Below are positions 7,703 through 15,700 of a stretch of DNA of 41,443 bases, in pieces. Source of the DNA: Collinsella sp. (GTDB taxonomy: Bacteria; Actinomycetota; Coriobacteriia; Coriobacteriales; Coriobacteriaceae); NCBI GenBank assembly GCA_019419555.1, contig DXZR01000019.1, forward strand, positions 1 to 41,443, written 5' to 3'. The notes beneath the pieces are model-generated. The model worked only from the letters and a program-made list of their open reading frames with translations. It was not told the origin of the DNA and searched no databases. A program made the position numbers and the translations under genes. Numbering within the stretch: position 1 is the stretch's first letter; each line of letters begins with the position of its first letter.

Positions 7703-8401
7703 TTAGGCGGCGCTGGTTTCTTTGTATTCGAAAACTGGTTCTAGGAGGTCTTCGATATTGCAGTGGAGGGCTTTTGCTATAGCTCTTACGGTTGTTACTG
7801 AGGCTTCGTTGATGTTTCGTTGGCGCTGTTCGTACATTTGGATTGAGCGGAGTGATACGCCTGATTCGTATGCCAGGTCTTGTTGGGTTTTCTTAAGCTT
7901 CTTTCTTGCTAACGCAAGTTTTGTTCGCCTGGACGCTTTCTTCGCCATATCGCAGACGAGGCGAGCCACACGTTCCTCCGAGGCTTCGTGCCAGGGGTAG
8001 TACAGACTGCGTAGCACATCAAATGGAACGACATGCAGCAAATCTTCGAAAGACTCTCCTAGGCGCCACTGAAGGTATGCCAATATCCAGCCTGTCCAAT
8101 ATTCCGGTGTCTTTTCGAATCGGTAGGTTCGATTTGGCATCGGCCTTGATTGATAGCCCGACCTTTCGGCGATAAGCGCGAACAGCTCAACGCCCGATTT
8201 TCCCGATACGACCCATGCGTTGCCGCGTTCGAACTCGCGAGCTACACCGCTCAGGCAAAAGAGCTCAGCGACCTCGGACCCTTCCGCTCCATAGTCGTTC
8301 ACGGCATAGTCAAAGCAGTCGCCAAGGTTGTTCATTGCATCCTCAAGGTAGTAGACGGGATATGTCCTACTCGGCCCACAATCCGTTAACTCTTGGATCA
8401 T
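7703..8401 (-). CDS. HTH protein with DUF3791-like N-terminus, probable antitoxin
   Basis: A 232-aa protein with two parts. Residues about 21-80 resemble the small DUF3791 domain (a helical stretch with EVAELF, then a GKSG-EL segment), followed by a YWTGWILAYLQW segment (101-112) and PWHEASEER (136-144). Residues about 160-222 form an XRE helix-turn-helix (TQQDLAYESGVSLRSIQMYEQ). DUF3791 and DUF3990 genes are typical neighbours, and here the DUF3990-like gene lies immediately upstream with a 35-bp overlap, indicating translational coupling. I infer that this is the DNA-binding antitoxin and repressor of the pair, acting at the doubled operator at 9069-9115. The ATG at 8401 is preceded by GGGAGG. 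Lower GC suggests acquisition. Confidence 0.75.
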   Translation of the reverse strand: MIQELTDCGPSRTYPVYYLEDAMNNLGDCFDYAVNDYGAEGSEVAELFCLSGVAREFERGNAWVVSGKSGVELFALIAERSGYQSRPMPNRTYRFEKTPEYWTGWILAYLQWRLGESFEDLLHVVPFDVLRSLYYPWHEASEERVARLVCDMAKKASRRTKLALARKKLKKTQQDLAYESGVSLRSIQMYEQRQRNINEASVTTVRAIAKALHCNIEDLLEPVFEYKETSAA

Positions 8402-9050
8402 TTAAATCAACCCTCCCTGCCATTAAATCCCTAATGTCGATACCTTCGGAATCGAACCCGTTAACCGTATCCAAGTATTTGCGTCGAGCATTCTGCTCTC
8501 GCTCAAAACGCTTGGGATAAAACTCAGACCCCAAAGCCTGCTTCCAATCGCAGAATCTAATCGCCGAAAATGCGCACTCGCTCATAAGAGCATATTGGAT
8601 ACCCAAATCACCCAAGCGCATGATACGTTGCAGCTGCCTGAGCGAGATCATGCCGCTGACAAACTGTCTTGCAAACGAAAAATAGGAGTCGTCGGCGCGA
8701 TAACCTCGAATTACGTCATAGGGAGAAATATCAATCAGGCAGTTATCCAGCAGATAGCGAAGTCCTTCGCGCGCCAGCGGTGTCGAAACATTGAACTCCC
8801 TATTGTTAGCCAAAATCGCAAGCCAATTGAGAATTGAAAACTCCCCGGACTCCAAATCCAAGACTGCGAGACCATCCATATCGAGCTCATATCGATTTGC
8901 AATGCCATCAGACTCAGTCCGACATGCCCACTCCATTGCCATTTCCTCATGTGGCGTGCAATAAAACCCACACCCATAGTCATTGAATTGTCTGCATTTA
9001 TCCAACGACGGATGCTCGACAACAACCTCCGACCCGTGCCAAAGCTCCAT
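8367..9050 (-). CDS. DUF3990-like protein, probable toxin
   Basis: A 227-aa protein starting with LWHGS (residues 3-7) and continuing with NDYGCGFYCT (23-32) and MEWACR (39-44). This H-G-S / D-x-G-x-G-F-Y pattern is that of DUF3990, a family considered related to the ADP-ribosyltransferase fold; catalytic activity is inferred, not visible. The C-terminal half carries ARQFVSGMISL and MSECAFSAIRF, also as in that family. ATG at 9050 is chosen because GGAGG lies 5 bp upstream; a TTG at 9062 is less likely. It overlaps the HTH gene downstream and is preceded by the operator pair, making a two-gene toxin-antitoxin-like operon. Confidence 0.75.
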   Translation of the reverse strand: MELWHGSEVVVEHPSLDKCRQFNDYGCGFYCTPHEEMAMEWACRTESDGIANRYELDMDGLAVLDLESGEFSILNWLAILANNREFNVSTPLAREGLRYLLDNCLIDISPYDVIRGYRADDSYFSFARQFVSGMISLRQLQRIMRLGDLGIQYALMSECAFSAIRFCDWKQALGSEFYPKRFEREQNARRKYLDTVNGFDSEGIDIRDLMAGRVDLNDPRVNGLWAE

Positions 9051-9068
9051 ATCGACCTCCAAACAAAA

Positions 9069-9115
9069 ATATCACCCCAGTGATAGTGTACCAATAACTA
9101 TCACTGGGGTGATAT
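9069..9115. promoter_or_regulatory. Doubled palindromic operator of the DUF3990/HTH operon
   Basis: Two 19-bp arms (9069-9087 and 9097-9115) form a perfect inverted repeat with a 9-bp spacer. Each arm is itself a dyad, TATCAC-CCCA-GTGATA and TATCAC-TGGG-GTGATA, so there are two 16-bp operators with centres 29 bp apart, about three helical turns. It lies 19 bp upstream of the DUF3990-like start codon. The likely ligand is the HTH protein encoded at 7703-8401. Confidence 0.85.
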
Positions 9116-9151
9116 AGATAGATGCAAACTATTGCCTGCCAAGAACCCTTA

Positions 9152-9742
9152 CTAGAGGCAAGCCTCGGCGATGCGTTTTTTGAGTTCGTCGATGCCGGTG
9201 CCGGTCTGGGAGCTTGTAATGATTACGTTCTCGGCCGGGACGTTGAGCTGTTTTTTGATGGCCGCTGCCTGGCGGGCTTGCTGGGTGCGGCTGAGCTTGT
9301 CAGCCTTGGTGAGGCAGACGATAAAGTTGAACTCGTTGCCCTGCAGGTAGTCGATCATGTCATGGTCGAGTTTGCTCGGGTCGTGACGAATATCCACCAG
9401 CGACACGACCAGGTTAAAGCTGCGCTCCGAGTCGAAGAAGTCGCCGATAAGTTCTGCCCAGCGGTCACGCTCGGCCTTGGAACGACGGGCGAAACCATAG
9501 CCCGGCAGGTCAACGAAGTGCACGTCATCGGCCTCGAAGAAATTGATATTGCTCGTCTTGCCCGGTGTGCTCGAAACCTTGACGAGGTTCTTGCGGCCAA
9601 AAAGCTTGTTCATGATCGACGACTTGCCCACGTTGGAGCGGCCGACGAAGCTCACCTCGGGGCAGGTGGACTCGGGAATCTGCGAAACCTTGCCATAGCT
9701 GGCGACGAACTTGGCAAGCTGGTAGTTAATGGAATCGGCCAT
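9152..9742 (-). CDS. engB: Ribosome-biogenesis GTPase EngB (YsxC/YihA)
   Basis: An essential cytosolic GTPase that assists assembly of the large ribosomal subunit. The 196-aa protein has all G motifs in order: G1 GRSNVGKS (34-41), G2 threonine in STPGKTSNINFF, G3 DLPGYG (78-83), G4 TKAD (145-148) and G5 SSQTG (177-181). ATG at 9742 is chosen because AAGGAG lies 5 bp upstream; a GTG six bases earlier would overlap the ribosome site. It follows mtnN on the same strand by 38 bp, so the two are probably co-transcribed. Codon use returns to the chromosomal norm here. Confidence 0.96.
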   Translation of the reverse strand: MADSINYQLAKFVASYGKVSQIPESTCPEVSFVGRSNVGKSSIMNKLFGRKNLVKVSSTPGKTSNINFFEADDVHFVDLPGYGFARRSKAERDRWAELIGDFFDSERSFNLVVSLVDIRHDPSKLDHDMIDYLQGNEFNFIVCLTKADKLSRTQQARQAAAIKKQLNVPAENVIITSSQTGTGIDELKKRIAEACL

Positions 9743-9780
9743 GGACACTCCTTGGTCGTAGGTTCTTACAAAAGAGCGCG

Positions 9781-10521
9781 CTAATAGATAGCAGCGATAC
9801 GGCGAACGATATCGAGCGTAATGCCACTCGCGGTACGGGCATACTCGAACAGGTCGAACTCACGGTCGCAAATCGCATCGTACGCCTCATCACAATTATC
9901 GCTGATAGCGCGCAGCACCAGGCAATCGACACCATTTTTAGTTGCGACATGGGCAATCGCCGCGCCCTCCATGCCGACACAATCGGCATGCGTCGCCTCG
10001 ATAGCGTCGTTGCGCATGGCGGCGCCCGTTACAAAGCGGTTGCCCGTGGCAATCGTGCCGACGAGGAACTGCTTTGCACCCTCGTTCGAGGCGGCTGCAT
10101 CTGTGGAAGCGTTGACAAAGCCACGCTCAGCAAGCACATCGGCAGCAATATCGACCAGCGCAGGCGTCGAGCCAAACTCCTCGAGCCCCGGTGCAGACTC
10201 GGCAATAAGCGCGGTATCGGTATCCAGATAGCGCAGGCGTTTGCCGATGACCACGTCGTCGATATGAAGCTTGGGGTTCAAACCGCCCGCGATACCCGAA
10301 AGCACAACTGCCTGTGGAGCATACTTGCTAATGAGGTGCTGCGTCGCAGCAGCGGCGTTCACCGTGCCCATGCCCGCGGTCGTGGCGACAAGCGTCAGGC
10401 CGTCGAACTCACCGCTCACAACGTTCAAGCCTGCCTCCTGTGCCTCGCAAACGTCGCTCAGCTCTTCCTTAATCTGCATGATCTCTTTTTCGAGTGCACC
10501 GATAATCGCGATGGTAGCCAT
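9781..10521 (-). CDS. mtnN: 5'-methylthioadenosine/S-adenosylhomocysteine nucleosidase
   Basis: Cleaves the glycosidic bond of 5'-methylthioadenosine and S-adenosylhomocysteine to release adenine, in methyl-cycle and polyamine recycling. The 246-aa protein shows GALEKE at the N-terminus with the probable catalytic Glu13, the LSGIAGG phosphate/ribose loop (74-80), VGMEGAA (182-188) for ribose binding, and the catalytic aspartate in AISDN (Asp208). ATG at 10521 is preceded by GGGGA; an in-frame TTG at 10533 is less likely. It sits just upstream of engB. Methylthioadenosine is a by-product of polyamine synthesis, but no functional link to the agmatine cluster can be shown here. Confidence 0.95.
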   Translation of the reverse strand: MATIAIIGALEKEIMQIKEELSDVCEAQEAGLNVVSGEFDGLTLVATTAGMGTVNAAAATQHLISKYAPQAVVLSGIAGGLNPKLHIDDVVIGKRLRYLDTDTALIAESAPGLEEFGSTPALVDIAADVLAERGFVNASTDAAASNEGAKQFLVGTIATGNRFVTGAAMRNDAIEATHADCVGMEGAAIAHVATKNGVDCLVLRAISDNCDEAYDAICDREFDLFEYARTASGITLDIVRRIAAIY

Positions 10522-10599
10522 GCCATTCCCCAAACCTATACGAAATTCTCAACCACGGTATGGTACCAGCATTTTGTTTGACCTCGTCAAACGAACACG

Positions 10600-11718
10600 C
10601 TAGGCCAGCGCAGCTCGCGTATCAAAGAACGCCTTAGCAATCGCGGCCACCAGCTCACTCGAGCGATCGCTCCATGGCATCGATGTCATGATGCTCATGA
10701 CATAGGTACGACCATCGATGTCGATAAGGCCCGCATCGCATGTCGAATAGCAACCATCCTCGCTAATCCAGCCTGCCTTGTTGCGCACCAAGGCTTGGTC
10801 GTCCGCAATGCCGTCACGAATAAACGATCGGGCCGTAGAGGCCAGAAGGCCCGACAGCCATTGTGACGTCTCGGTATCATGGCTCAGATACTCGCTCATC
10901 TCGCACCACAACTTGGCCGAGGTGCGCGGGCAATAAGTGGGAAAATCACTCATCGGATCGAGTGCGGTATCGTAATCGACGCCAAGACCGACAATCCAAT
11001 CCTCGTAACCGACACGGTCAAACGCCGCACGCAACGCGATAAACGAATCGTTATCCGAATTAACGACCGCGGCCTCGATCAGGTCGCGCACCGTCTGCCA
11101 GCCCATGTTGTAGCCGCCATAGGTGCCAAGGGAATCATCGAGTGAGACCTGGCCCGTCTCGACCAGAGATTCGCAGATGTACAACGCATAAAGTGCCTTG
11201 TAGCTACTCGCACCGTACACCTCGGCGTCCGCGTTATACGTCACGCCCTTGCCGCTCGATAGGTCGTAGAACACTACGCCCACATCGCCCAGCTCCTGCG
11301 CCTGACTCAGGGCATCTTGGAGCGCGGCGAGGCTCTCATCCTCCAGGACGGGGATCTGGTTATCAACCAGTGAGAAGGTCTGCACGGTATCGCCTGAGGG
11401 AATATCGTTAAAGTCCGCCTTCGAAAGCCTCGTCTTAAGGCTCGCTGTCGACAGGGTTTGGCTTGCGGTGGCTTTAGATTCAGAGCCCTTTTTGTTTTGC
11501 GTCTGTACCGTTGACGCATCTGAGTGTGCCATTCGCTCCGACGCGTAGGTTTTGGCGGTAATTCCGAGGATAATAACCGCCAACGTTAACATCCCAATGG
11601 CGGCAATCTTCGTCACGCGGATGCGAGCGTCAACAAGGCCACGCGAAGACGTGCCCTTCGTCTCATATCTGCTGCTATGCTGCGGCACATACTCGTCCCG
11701 CGATGCGTTGTTTCGCAC
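10600..11718 (-). CDS. Exported class A beta-lactamase-like serine hydrolase
   Basis: A 372-aa protein with a cytoplasmic N-terminus of about 37 residues, one membrane segment (about 38-56) and a Ser/Thr-rich linker to residue 110, then a serine beta-lactamase/penicillin-binding fold. The catalytic triad of motifs is present: SxxK as S171-S-Y-K174, S-D-N at 221-223, and K-A-G at 314-316 in place of K-T-G. This suits the beta-lactamase2 (PF13354-type) family; such anchored proteins are often cell-wall-related hydrolases rather than proven resistance enzymes, and no resistance is claimed. The start is GTG at 11718 with AGGAG 5 bp upstream. Confidence 0.85.
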   Translation of the reverse strand: MRNNASRDEYVPQHSSRYETKGTSSRGLVDARIRVTKIAAIGMLTLAVIILGITAKTYASERMAHSDASTVQTQNKKGSESKATASQTLSTASLKTRLSKADFNDIPSGDTVQTFSLVDNQIPVLEDESLAALQDALSQAQELGDVGVVFYDLSSGKGVTYNADAEVYGASSYKALYALYICESLVETGQVSLDDSLGTYGGYNMGWQTVRDLIEAAVVNSDNDSFIALRAAFDRVGYEDWIVGLGVDYDTALDPMSDFPTYCPRTSAKLWCEMSEYLSHDTETSQWLSGLLASTARSFIRDGIADDQALVRNKAGWISEDGCYSTCDAGLIDIDGRTYVMSIMTSMPWSDRSSELVAAIAKAFFDTRAALA

Positions 11719-12033
11719 GTGGTCTCCTGACTGCTACCGTTCATATACGAGCAGCATAATACCGAGCAGGCATTTCTTTCCAAAGATATTCAGCGGCGTT
11801 TAAGGTGTCTTTAAAGAAACCACAAGCGTATTTATCCATATGGCACGATTCTGTTGCGCATCTCCGCCCAAAACGCAGTTGCGGTGGAATAGTTCCTGTT
11901 TGGGCGGCATAAGCCGAAAAACAAGAACTATTCCACCGCAATTTGACGGGGCTCTTTGGCAATCAACTTGGTGCCCAGGGGCACTCATTTAAGTCTGTCC
12001 CCAATGAGTGCCCTTGGGGAGCAGAATGGCTCG
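11719..12033. other. Intergenic region with two long hairpins
   Basis: About 315 bp without a convincing gene. Hairpin one has 17-bp perfect arms at 11879-11895 and 11925-11941 (TTGCGGTGGAATAGTTC and its complement). Hairpin two has 16-bp arms at 11974-11989 and 12003-12018 with one wobble pair; its loop region reads TTTAAG---GTCCCCAA, as does the hairpin at 31410-31471. These belong to the intergenic palindrome population of this genome. Confidence 0.7.
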
Positions 12034-12852
12034 CTAGCCGATAGCGTTTTTGAGTTCCGCGCGGCGCTTTTTCATGCCCGTCATGACGGCGTTGCGCAGC
12101 TCGGGCATGCGCGCGGTATCCATCTGTGGAATGCCCTCAAGCTTATAGGGAATCCCCAGTTGCTCGTACTTGACGACGCCCATCGTGTGATACGGCAGCA
12201 TTTCCAGGCCCACCACGTTATGCCACGGGGCAATCAGACGACCGAGTGCCTCGCACTCCTCAACCGTATCGGTAATGCCGGGCACCACCACGTGGCGGAT
12301 AACGACCTTAATCTTGCGACGGGCAAGCTCATCACCAAACGCCAGAATGCGTGCGGGATCGCAACCGGTCAGCTTTTTATGCTCGACGGGATCGGCGTGT
12401 TTAATGTCGAGCAGCACCATATCGGTCTCGTTGAGTACGGCATCGAACTTCTCGGGATGCGTGGGATCGAACGCATAGCCGCAGCTATCCAAGCAGGTAT
12501 GCACGCGACCATCAGGGTTATTGTGCATGGCGCGGAACAGGTCGGCTAAAAATGCGGGCTGCAGGAGCGGCTCGCCGCCGGACACCGTAATACCGCCGCT
12601 GCGGTAAAACTCATGGTTGCTCTGGAACTCGTCCATCAGGTGCTCGACGGTCACCATGGTGCCGCCGTTAACCGACCAGGTATCGGGGTTGTGGCAATAC
12701 GCACAACGCATGGGGCAGCCCTGAACAAACACCACAAAGCGGATGCCGGGTCCATCGACCGTTCCCATCGTCTCAATCGAATGCACGCGGCCCAGGGCAA
12801 ACGCGGAGTCCTCAGGACGAGCGTCCACACCCTCGAGCGTCATCTCAGCCAT
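12034..12852 (-). CDS. pflA: Pyruvate formate-lyase activating enzyme
   Basis: A radical SAM protein that installs the glycyl radical on pyruvate formate-lyase. The 272-aa protein has the radical SAM cysteine cluster in CPMRCAYC (Cys46, Cys50, Cys53), a preceding GTVDGPGIRFVVF segment typical of PFL activases, and SGGEPLLQ for SAM binding. The ATG at 12852 is preceded by a weak site (GCGGGA). It is not next to the PFL genes, which lie 8 kb away at 20080-22468, although in many bacteria pflA directly follows pflB. Its substrate would be the free 83-aa glycyl-radical protein or the assembled two-subunit enzyme. Confidence 0.94.
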   Translation of the reverse strand: MAEMTLEGVDARPEDSAFALGRVHSIETMGTVDGPGIRFVVFVQGCPMRCAYCHNPDTWSVNGGTMVTVEHLMDEFQSNHEFYRSGGITVSGGEPLLQPAFLADLFRAMHNNPDGRVHTCLDSCGYAFDPTHPEKFDAVLNETDMVLLDIKHADPVEHKKLTGCDPARILAFGDELARRKIKVVIRHVVVPGITDTVEECEALGRLIAPWHNVVGLEMLPYHTMGVVKYEQLGIPYKLEGIPQMDTARMPELRNAVMTGMKKRRAELKNAIG

Positions 12853-12898
12853 TCCCGCTACCTTGCCTCTCTTTGATTTTAGCTACATAAATGCCAGA

Positions 12899-12947
12899 GC
12901 CATTCTAGCCCATACGTTTGCGTTTAAACGTCTCGGGCTAGAATGGC
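12899..12947. repeat. 13-bp inverted repeat upstream of pflA
   Basis: GCCATTCTAGCCC (12899-12911) and its perfect complement GGGCTAGAATGGC (12935-12947) lie 47-95 bp upstream of the pflA start. The loop contains CGTTTGCGTTTAAACG. It may terminate the divergent or upstream transcription or be a regulatory structure. Confidence 0.6.
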
Positions 12948-13025
12948 ACGTTTTAATCTATCCCCCATTACCGTGACGGGAGCCCATGTCGAGATGTGAA
13001 GGCGAAGAATGCTCGCCTACAGCCT

Positions 13026-13880
13026 TTACGCCTTGAGCGTGAGCACCGCACCGAAGGCGGTCGGGCCGCAATGGCTCGAGATGACACCGCCGACCTGAGT
13101 CCAGGTAACGTCTTTAAAGCCCAGGTCGTGCGCATAGACTTCCATGTCGTCGCGCAGCTCCTGGGAAAGGCCTACCGAATACGCCAGGCCAATGTGCGAG
13201 TAGTCAATCTCGCCCTTCGCAACCATGTGGTCAATAAAGGCGCGGGCGCACTTGAGCATAGAGCCGCGGAACTTCTTGGTCGCCACAAACTTACCGCCCG
13301 TCACCTCAATGCAGGGCTTAATCTTGAGCAGGTGGGCGCCAAGGAATGCCACGTTGGACAGACGACCTCCCGCCTTAAGGAAGGCTAGGTCGGTAGGAAC
13401 AAAGCCCAGCAGCACACGGTCCATCACCGAATTGGTGAAGGCGAAAATTTCGTCGACGGTGGCATCGGGGTGAGCCTCGATGTATTTGGCGGTCTCGACG
13501 GCAACGAGCGACTGGCCCACCGAGACAAAACGCGTATCCATGGAGAATACGTAGTCGCGGCCCTTAGCCGCAATCTTGGAGGACTGATGCGAGCAAGTCG
13601 TGACTTCGGAGTACGCAAGATGCAGAATGGTCGCATCGGGCTGCTCGGCATGGATACGGTCATATACGTGCGCAAAATCTGCAGGCGCGCAGCCGCTGGT
13701 CTTGGGCATTACGCCAAACTCGTTGCAGCGCGAGTAAATCTCGAGCGGATCGATGGAGCCGTCCTCGACGGTCTCGTCACCAATCGTGACATGCATGGGC
13801 ACGCGCACGATGCCGTAGCGCTCGCAGAGCTCCGGCGTCACATCCGACCCAGACTCAACCACGATTACGTACTTGCCCAT
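13026..13880 (-). CDS. DegV-family fatty-acid-binding protein
   Basis: A 284-aa cytosolic protein of the DegV family. In Gram-positive bacteria such proteins (FakB) present a bound fatty acid to the kinase FakA; that role is family knowledge. The sequence shows the N-terminal VVESGSDVTPEL strand-loop, PMHVTIGDE, TSGCAPADF (the usual TSQPS-like segment), and the middle KAGGRLSN segment before the second domain, all at the normal spacing. The start is uncertain: ATG at 13880 begins where the family begins, but the ribosome site is weak, and an ATG at 13904 is in frame. Confidence 0.88.
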   Translation of the reverse strand: MGKYVIVVESGSDVTPELCERYGIVRVPMHVTIGDETVEDGSIDPLEIYSRCNEFGVMPKTSGCAPADFAHVYDRIHAEQPDATILHLAYSEVTTCSHQSSKIAAKGRDYVFSMDTRFVSVGQSLVAVETAKYIEAHPDATVDEIFAFTNSVMDRVLLGFVPTDLAFLKAGGRLSNVAFLGAHLLKIKPCIEVTGGKFVATKKFRGSMLKCARAFIDHMVAKGEIDYSHIGLAYSVGLSQELRDDMEVYAHDLGFKDVTWTQVGGVISSHCGPTAFGAVLTLKA

Positions 13881-14156
13881 TATTATCACGACCCATCTCG
13901 ACATTGGCTTTTCAATACATGGCACGCGCCGCCGCACTGTTGCACAACGGCGTCCAAGCGCCAAAGAGACGCCGCCCCTTGCGCACAACAAAGGACAGCG
14001 TCTCCCTGGAAAACTCCGTGCTAACCTGAGATTCTACACGGTTTATTACTAAGTGTTACTTACTCCGCAAACGGTCGCTATACGCGATAAACGGTAGTTG
14101 GCCGCGGCAACTGCGATTCATTTCGCCCAGCAAGTCCAATCGTGCCCCATGCACGG

Positions 14157-15599
14157 TTAATGCACGAGGCGGTAGAAATTCATCGATGCCGCACCCTCGG
14201 CATGCAACCCCATCGCCGAAACCGCCGGCGAATAGGTACGGCTCGTAAGTGCCGCCTCGCCGCCATTTGCAAAAATCTCGACCATCGTAGTGTCCGAAAG
14301 CACGCGCAGGTCGCGAAGCTCGCTGAGCTCGATCGACCTCTGGTCGCGCCCATAGCCTTCGTCACCCATGTCGAGGGTAAGCATCCCGTCTGCATAGCGC
14401 ACAAAGACACCCTTGCGAATCTCGAGCTCGACCATCTTGGCGCCCTCACAGGAAACCACAAGATCAAACAGGCGGCCCGGCTCCTCAACGGTTTCACCGC
14501 CTGTCGCGCGAACGCAGTCGCCGCGCATCCTCTCAATCTCGTGCGCCGGCTGCTGGCAGAGCTTACCATCGCGCATGCTCAGCTCTCGCGGCACCGTCAA
14601 CGCGCACTGCCACCCGCGCGCCACCGTCGGGTTTTCTGCCGTCGCATCGGGGCAACCCGACCATCCGATCATCAAACGCCGGCCTGCAGCATCCTCAAAG
14701 GACTGCGGAGCATAGAAATCAAAACCGGCATCGACCATCGGGGGCATGCCCTGCCCGACGATTTTAAAGCTCGGCGCCTCCCAATCGGCCTCGATGGAGA
14801 ACCACACGCACTGATGCGGATTGCGGAAATGCCAACCATCGGCAGGCACACCCTGCGGACAGCAAACGAGAATAAGCTCGCCATCGAGCTCAAACAGATC
14901 GGGGCACTCCCACATAAAGCCAAACTTCTCGTCCAACTCAATGCGCGTCGCATAGCTCCAGTCCTCAAGATTGCGCGAGGTATAGACAAGCACGCACCCG
15001 CGATCGTCTTTCGTACGAGCGCCGAGAACCATGTAGTAGATACCGTCGTGTTCAAGGATCTTGGGGTCGCGCACGTGCGTACCGATATCGTCGGGGTAAT
15101 CGACCGGCCCAACAGCTATGCGCTTCTCGCCCAATTCGTCGGGATTCTCGGCAACCATATGAATCTGGTTTTGCTCACGGCCCGTCAACACGTAGTCGTA
15201 ATCATCGCGGTCAAAATGCTTAACGTTGCCGGTATAGAAGTAGTGAATCTTGCCATCACGTACAAAGGCAGAACCAGAATACGCTCCACTCGAATCCAAA
15301 TCGGAATCGGGGAACAACACGGGGCCGCGATTCTCGTACGTCACAAAATCCTTTGTCGTCAGATGGTTCCAAAGCACTGGACCGCCATGCGCAGCATCGA
15401 ACGGATCGTATTGATGATAGATGTGATACGTATCACCAATCTGAACCAAACCGTTGGGGTCGTTGAGCCAGCCAAGCTCAGGCTCCACATGGAACAAAAG
15501 CCTATCGGGGTCGGACGCGATGCGAGCCGCCGTCTCATCCTGTCCAGCTCGCCACTGCTCATAGTCCGCACGCATCACCTTGTTTTTTTGATTAAACAT
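14157..15599 (-). CDS. GH32 sucrose-6-phosphate hydrolase / beta-fructofuranosidase
   Basis: A 480-aa glycoside hydrolase family 32 enzyme that cleaves terminal beta-fructofuranosyl bonds. The catalytic set is complete: nucleophile Asp47 in WLNDPNG (44-50), transition-state stabiliser in HVRDP (Asp178), and acid/base Glu231 in WECPDLF (230-236). A small C-terminal beta-sandwich follows from about residue 340. No signal peptide is seen, so it acts in the cytosol on the product of the PTS encoded upstream, most likely sucrose 6-phosphate. ATG at 15599 gives 9-bp spacing to AAGG; an ATG two codons earlier is too close. It is the last gene of the leftward sucrose operon. Confidence 0.92.
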   Translation of the reverse strand: MFNQKNKVMRADYEQWRAGQDETAARIASDPDRLLFHVEPELGWLNDPNGLVQIGDTYHIYHQYDPFDAAHGGPVLWNHLTTKDFVTYENRGPVLFPDSDLDSSGAYSGSAFVRDGKIHYFYTGNVKHFDRDDYDYVLTGREQNQIHMVAENPDELGEKRIAVGPVDYPDDIGTHVRDPKILEHDGIYYMVLGARTKDDRGCVLVYTSRNLEDWSYATRIELDEKFGFMWECPDLFELDGELILVCCPQGVPADGWHFRNPHQCVWFSIEADWEAPSFKIVGQGMPPMVDAGFDFYAPQSFEDAAGRRLMIGWSGCPDATAENPTVARGWQCALTVPRELSMRDGKLCQQPAHEIERMRGDCVRATGGETVEEPGRLFDLVVSCEGAKMVELEIRKGVFVRYADGMLTLDMGDEGYGRDQRSIELSELRDLRVLSDTTMVEIFANGGEAALTSRTYSPAVSAMGLHAEGAASMNFYRLVH

Positions 15600-15700
15600 C
15601 GCCATTGACCTTCTCGTCTATGGGAAAGGACGCTCGACTCACACGAGCCGAACGCCCTTCCTCAAATGGACTTATCCTCAGATTACGCTGAACGGCTCAA

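Noticed and set aside
10600..11718. Antibiotic-resistance beta-lactamase
   Set aside because: The fold motifs are present but with KAG instead of KTG and a membrane anchor; related anchored proteins are common in Gram-positive bacteria without resistance, so only a serine hydrolase is called.
14142..15608. A 488-codon plus-strand frame opposite the GH32 gene
   Set aside because: The minus strand has a full set of GH32 catalytic motifs; the opposite frame has no recognisable character.
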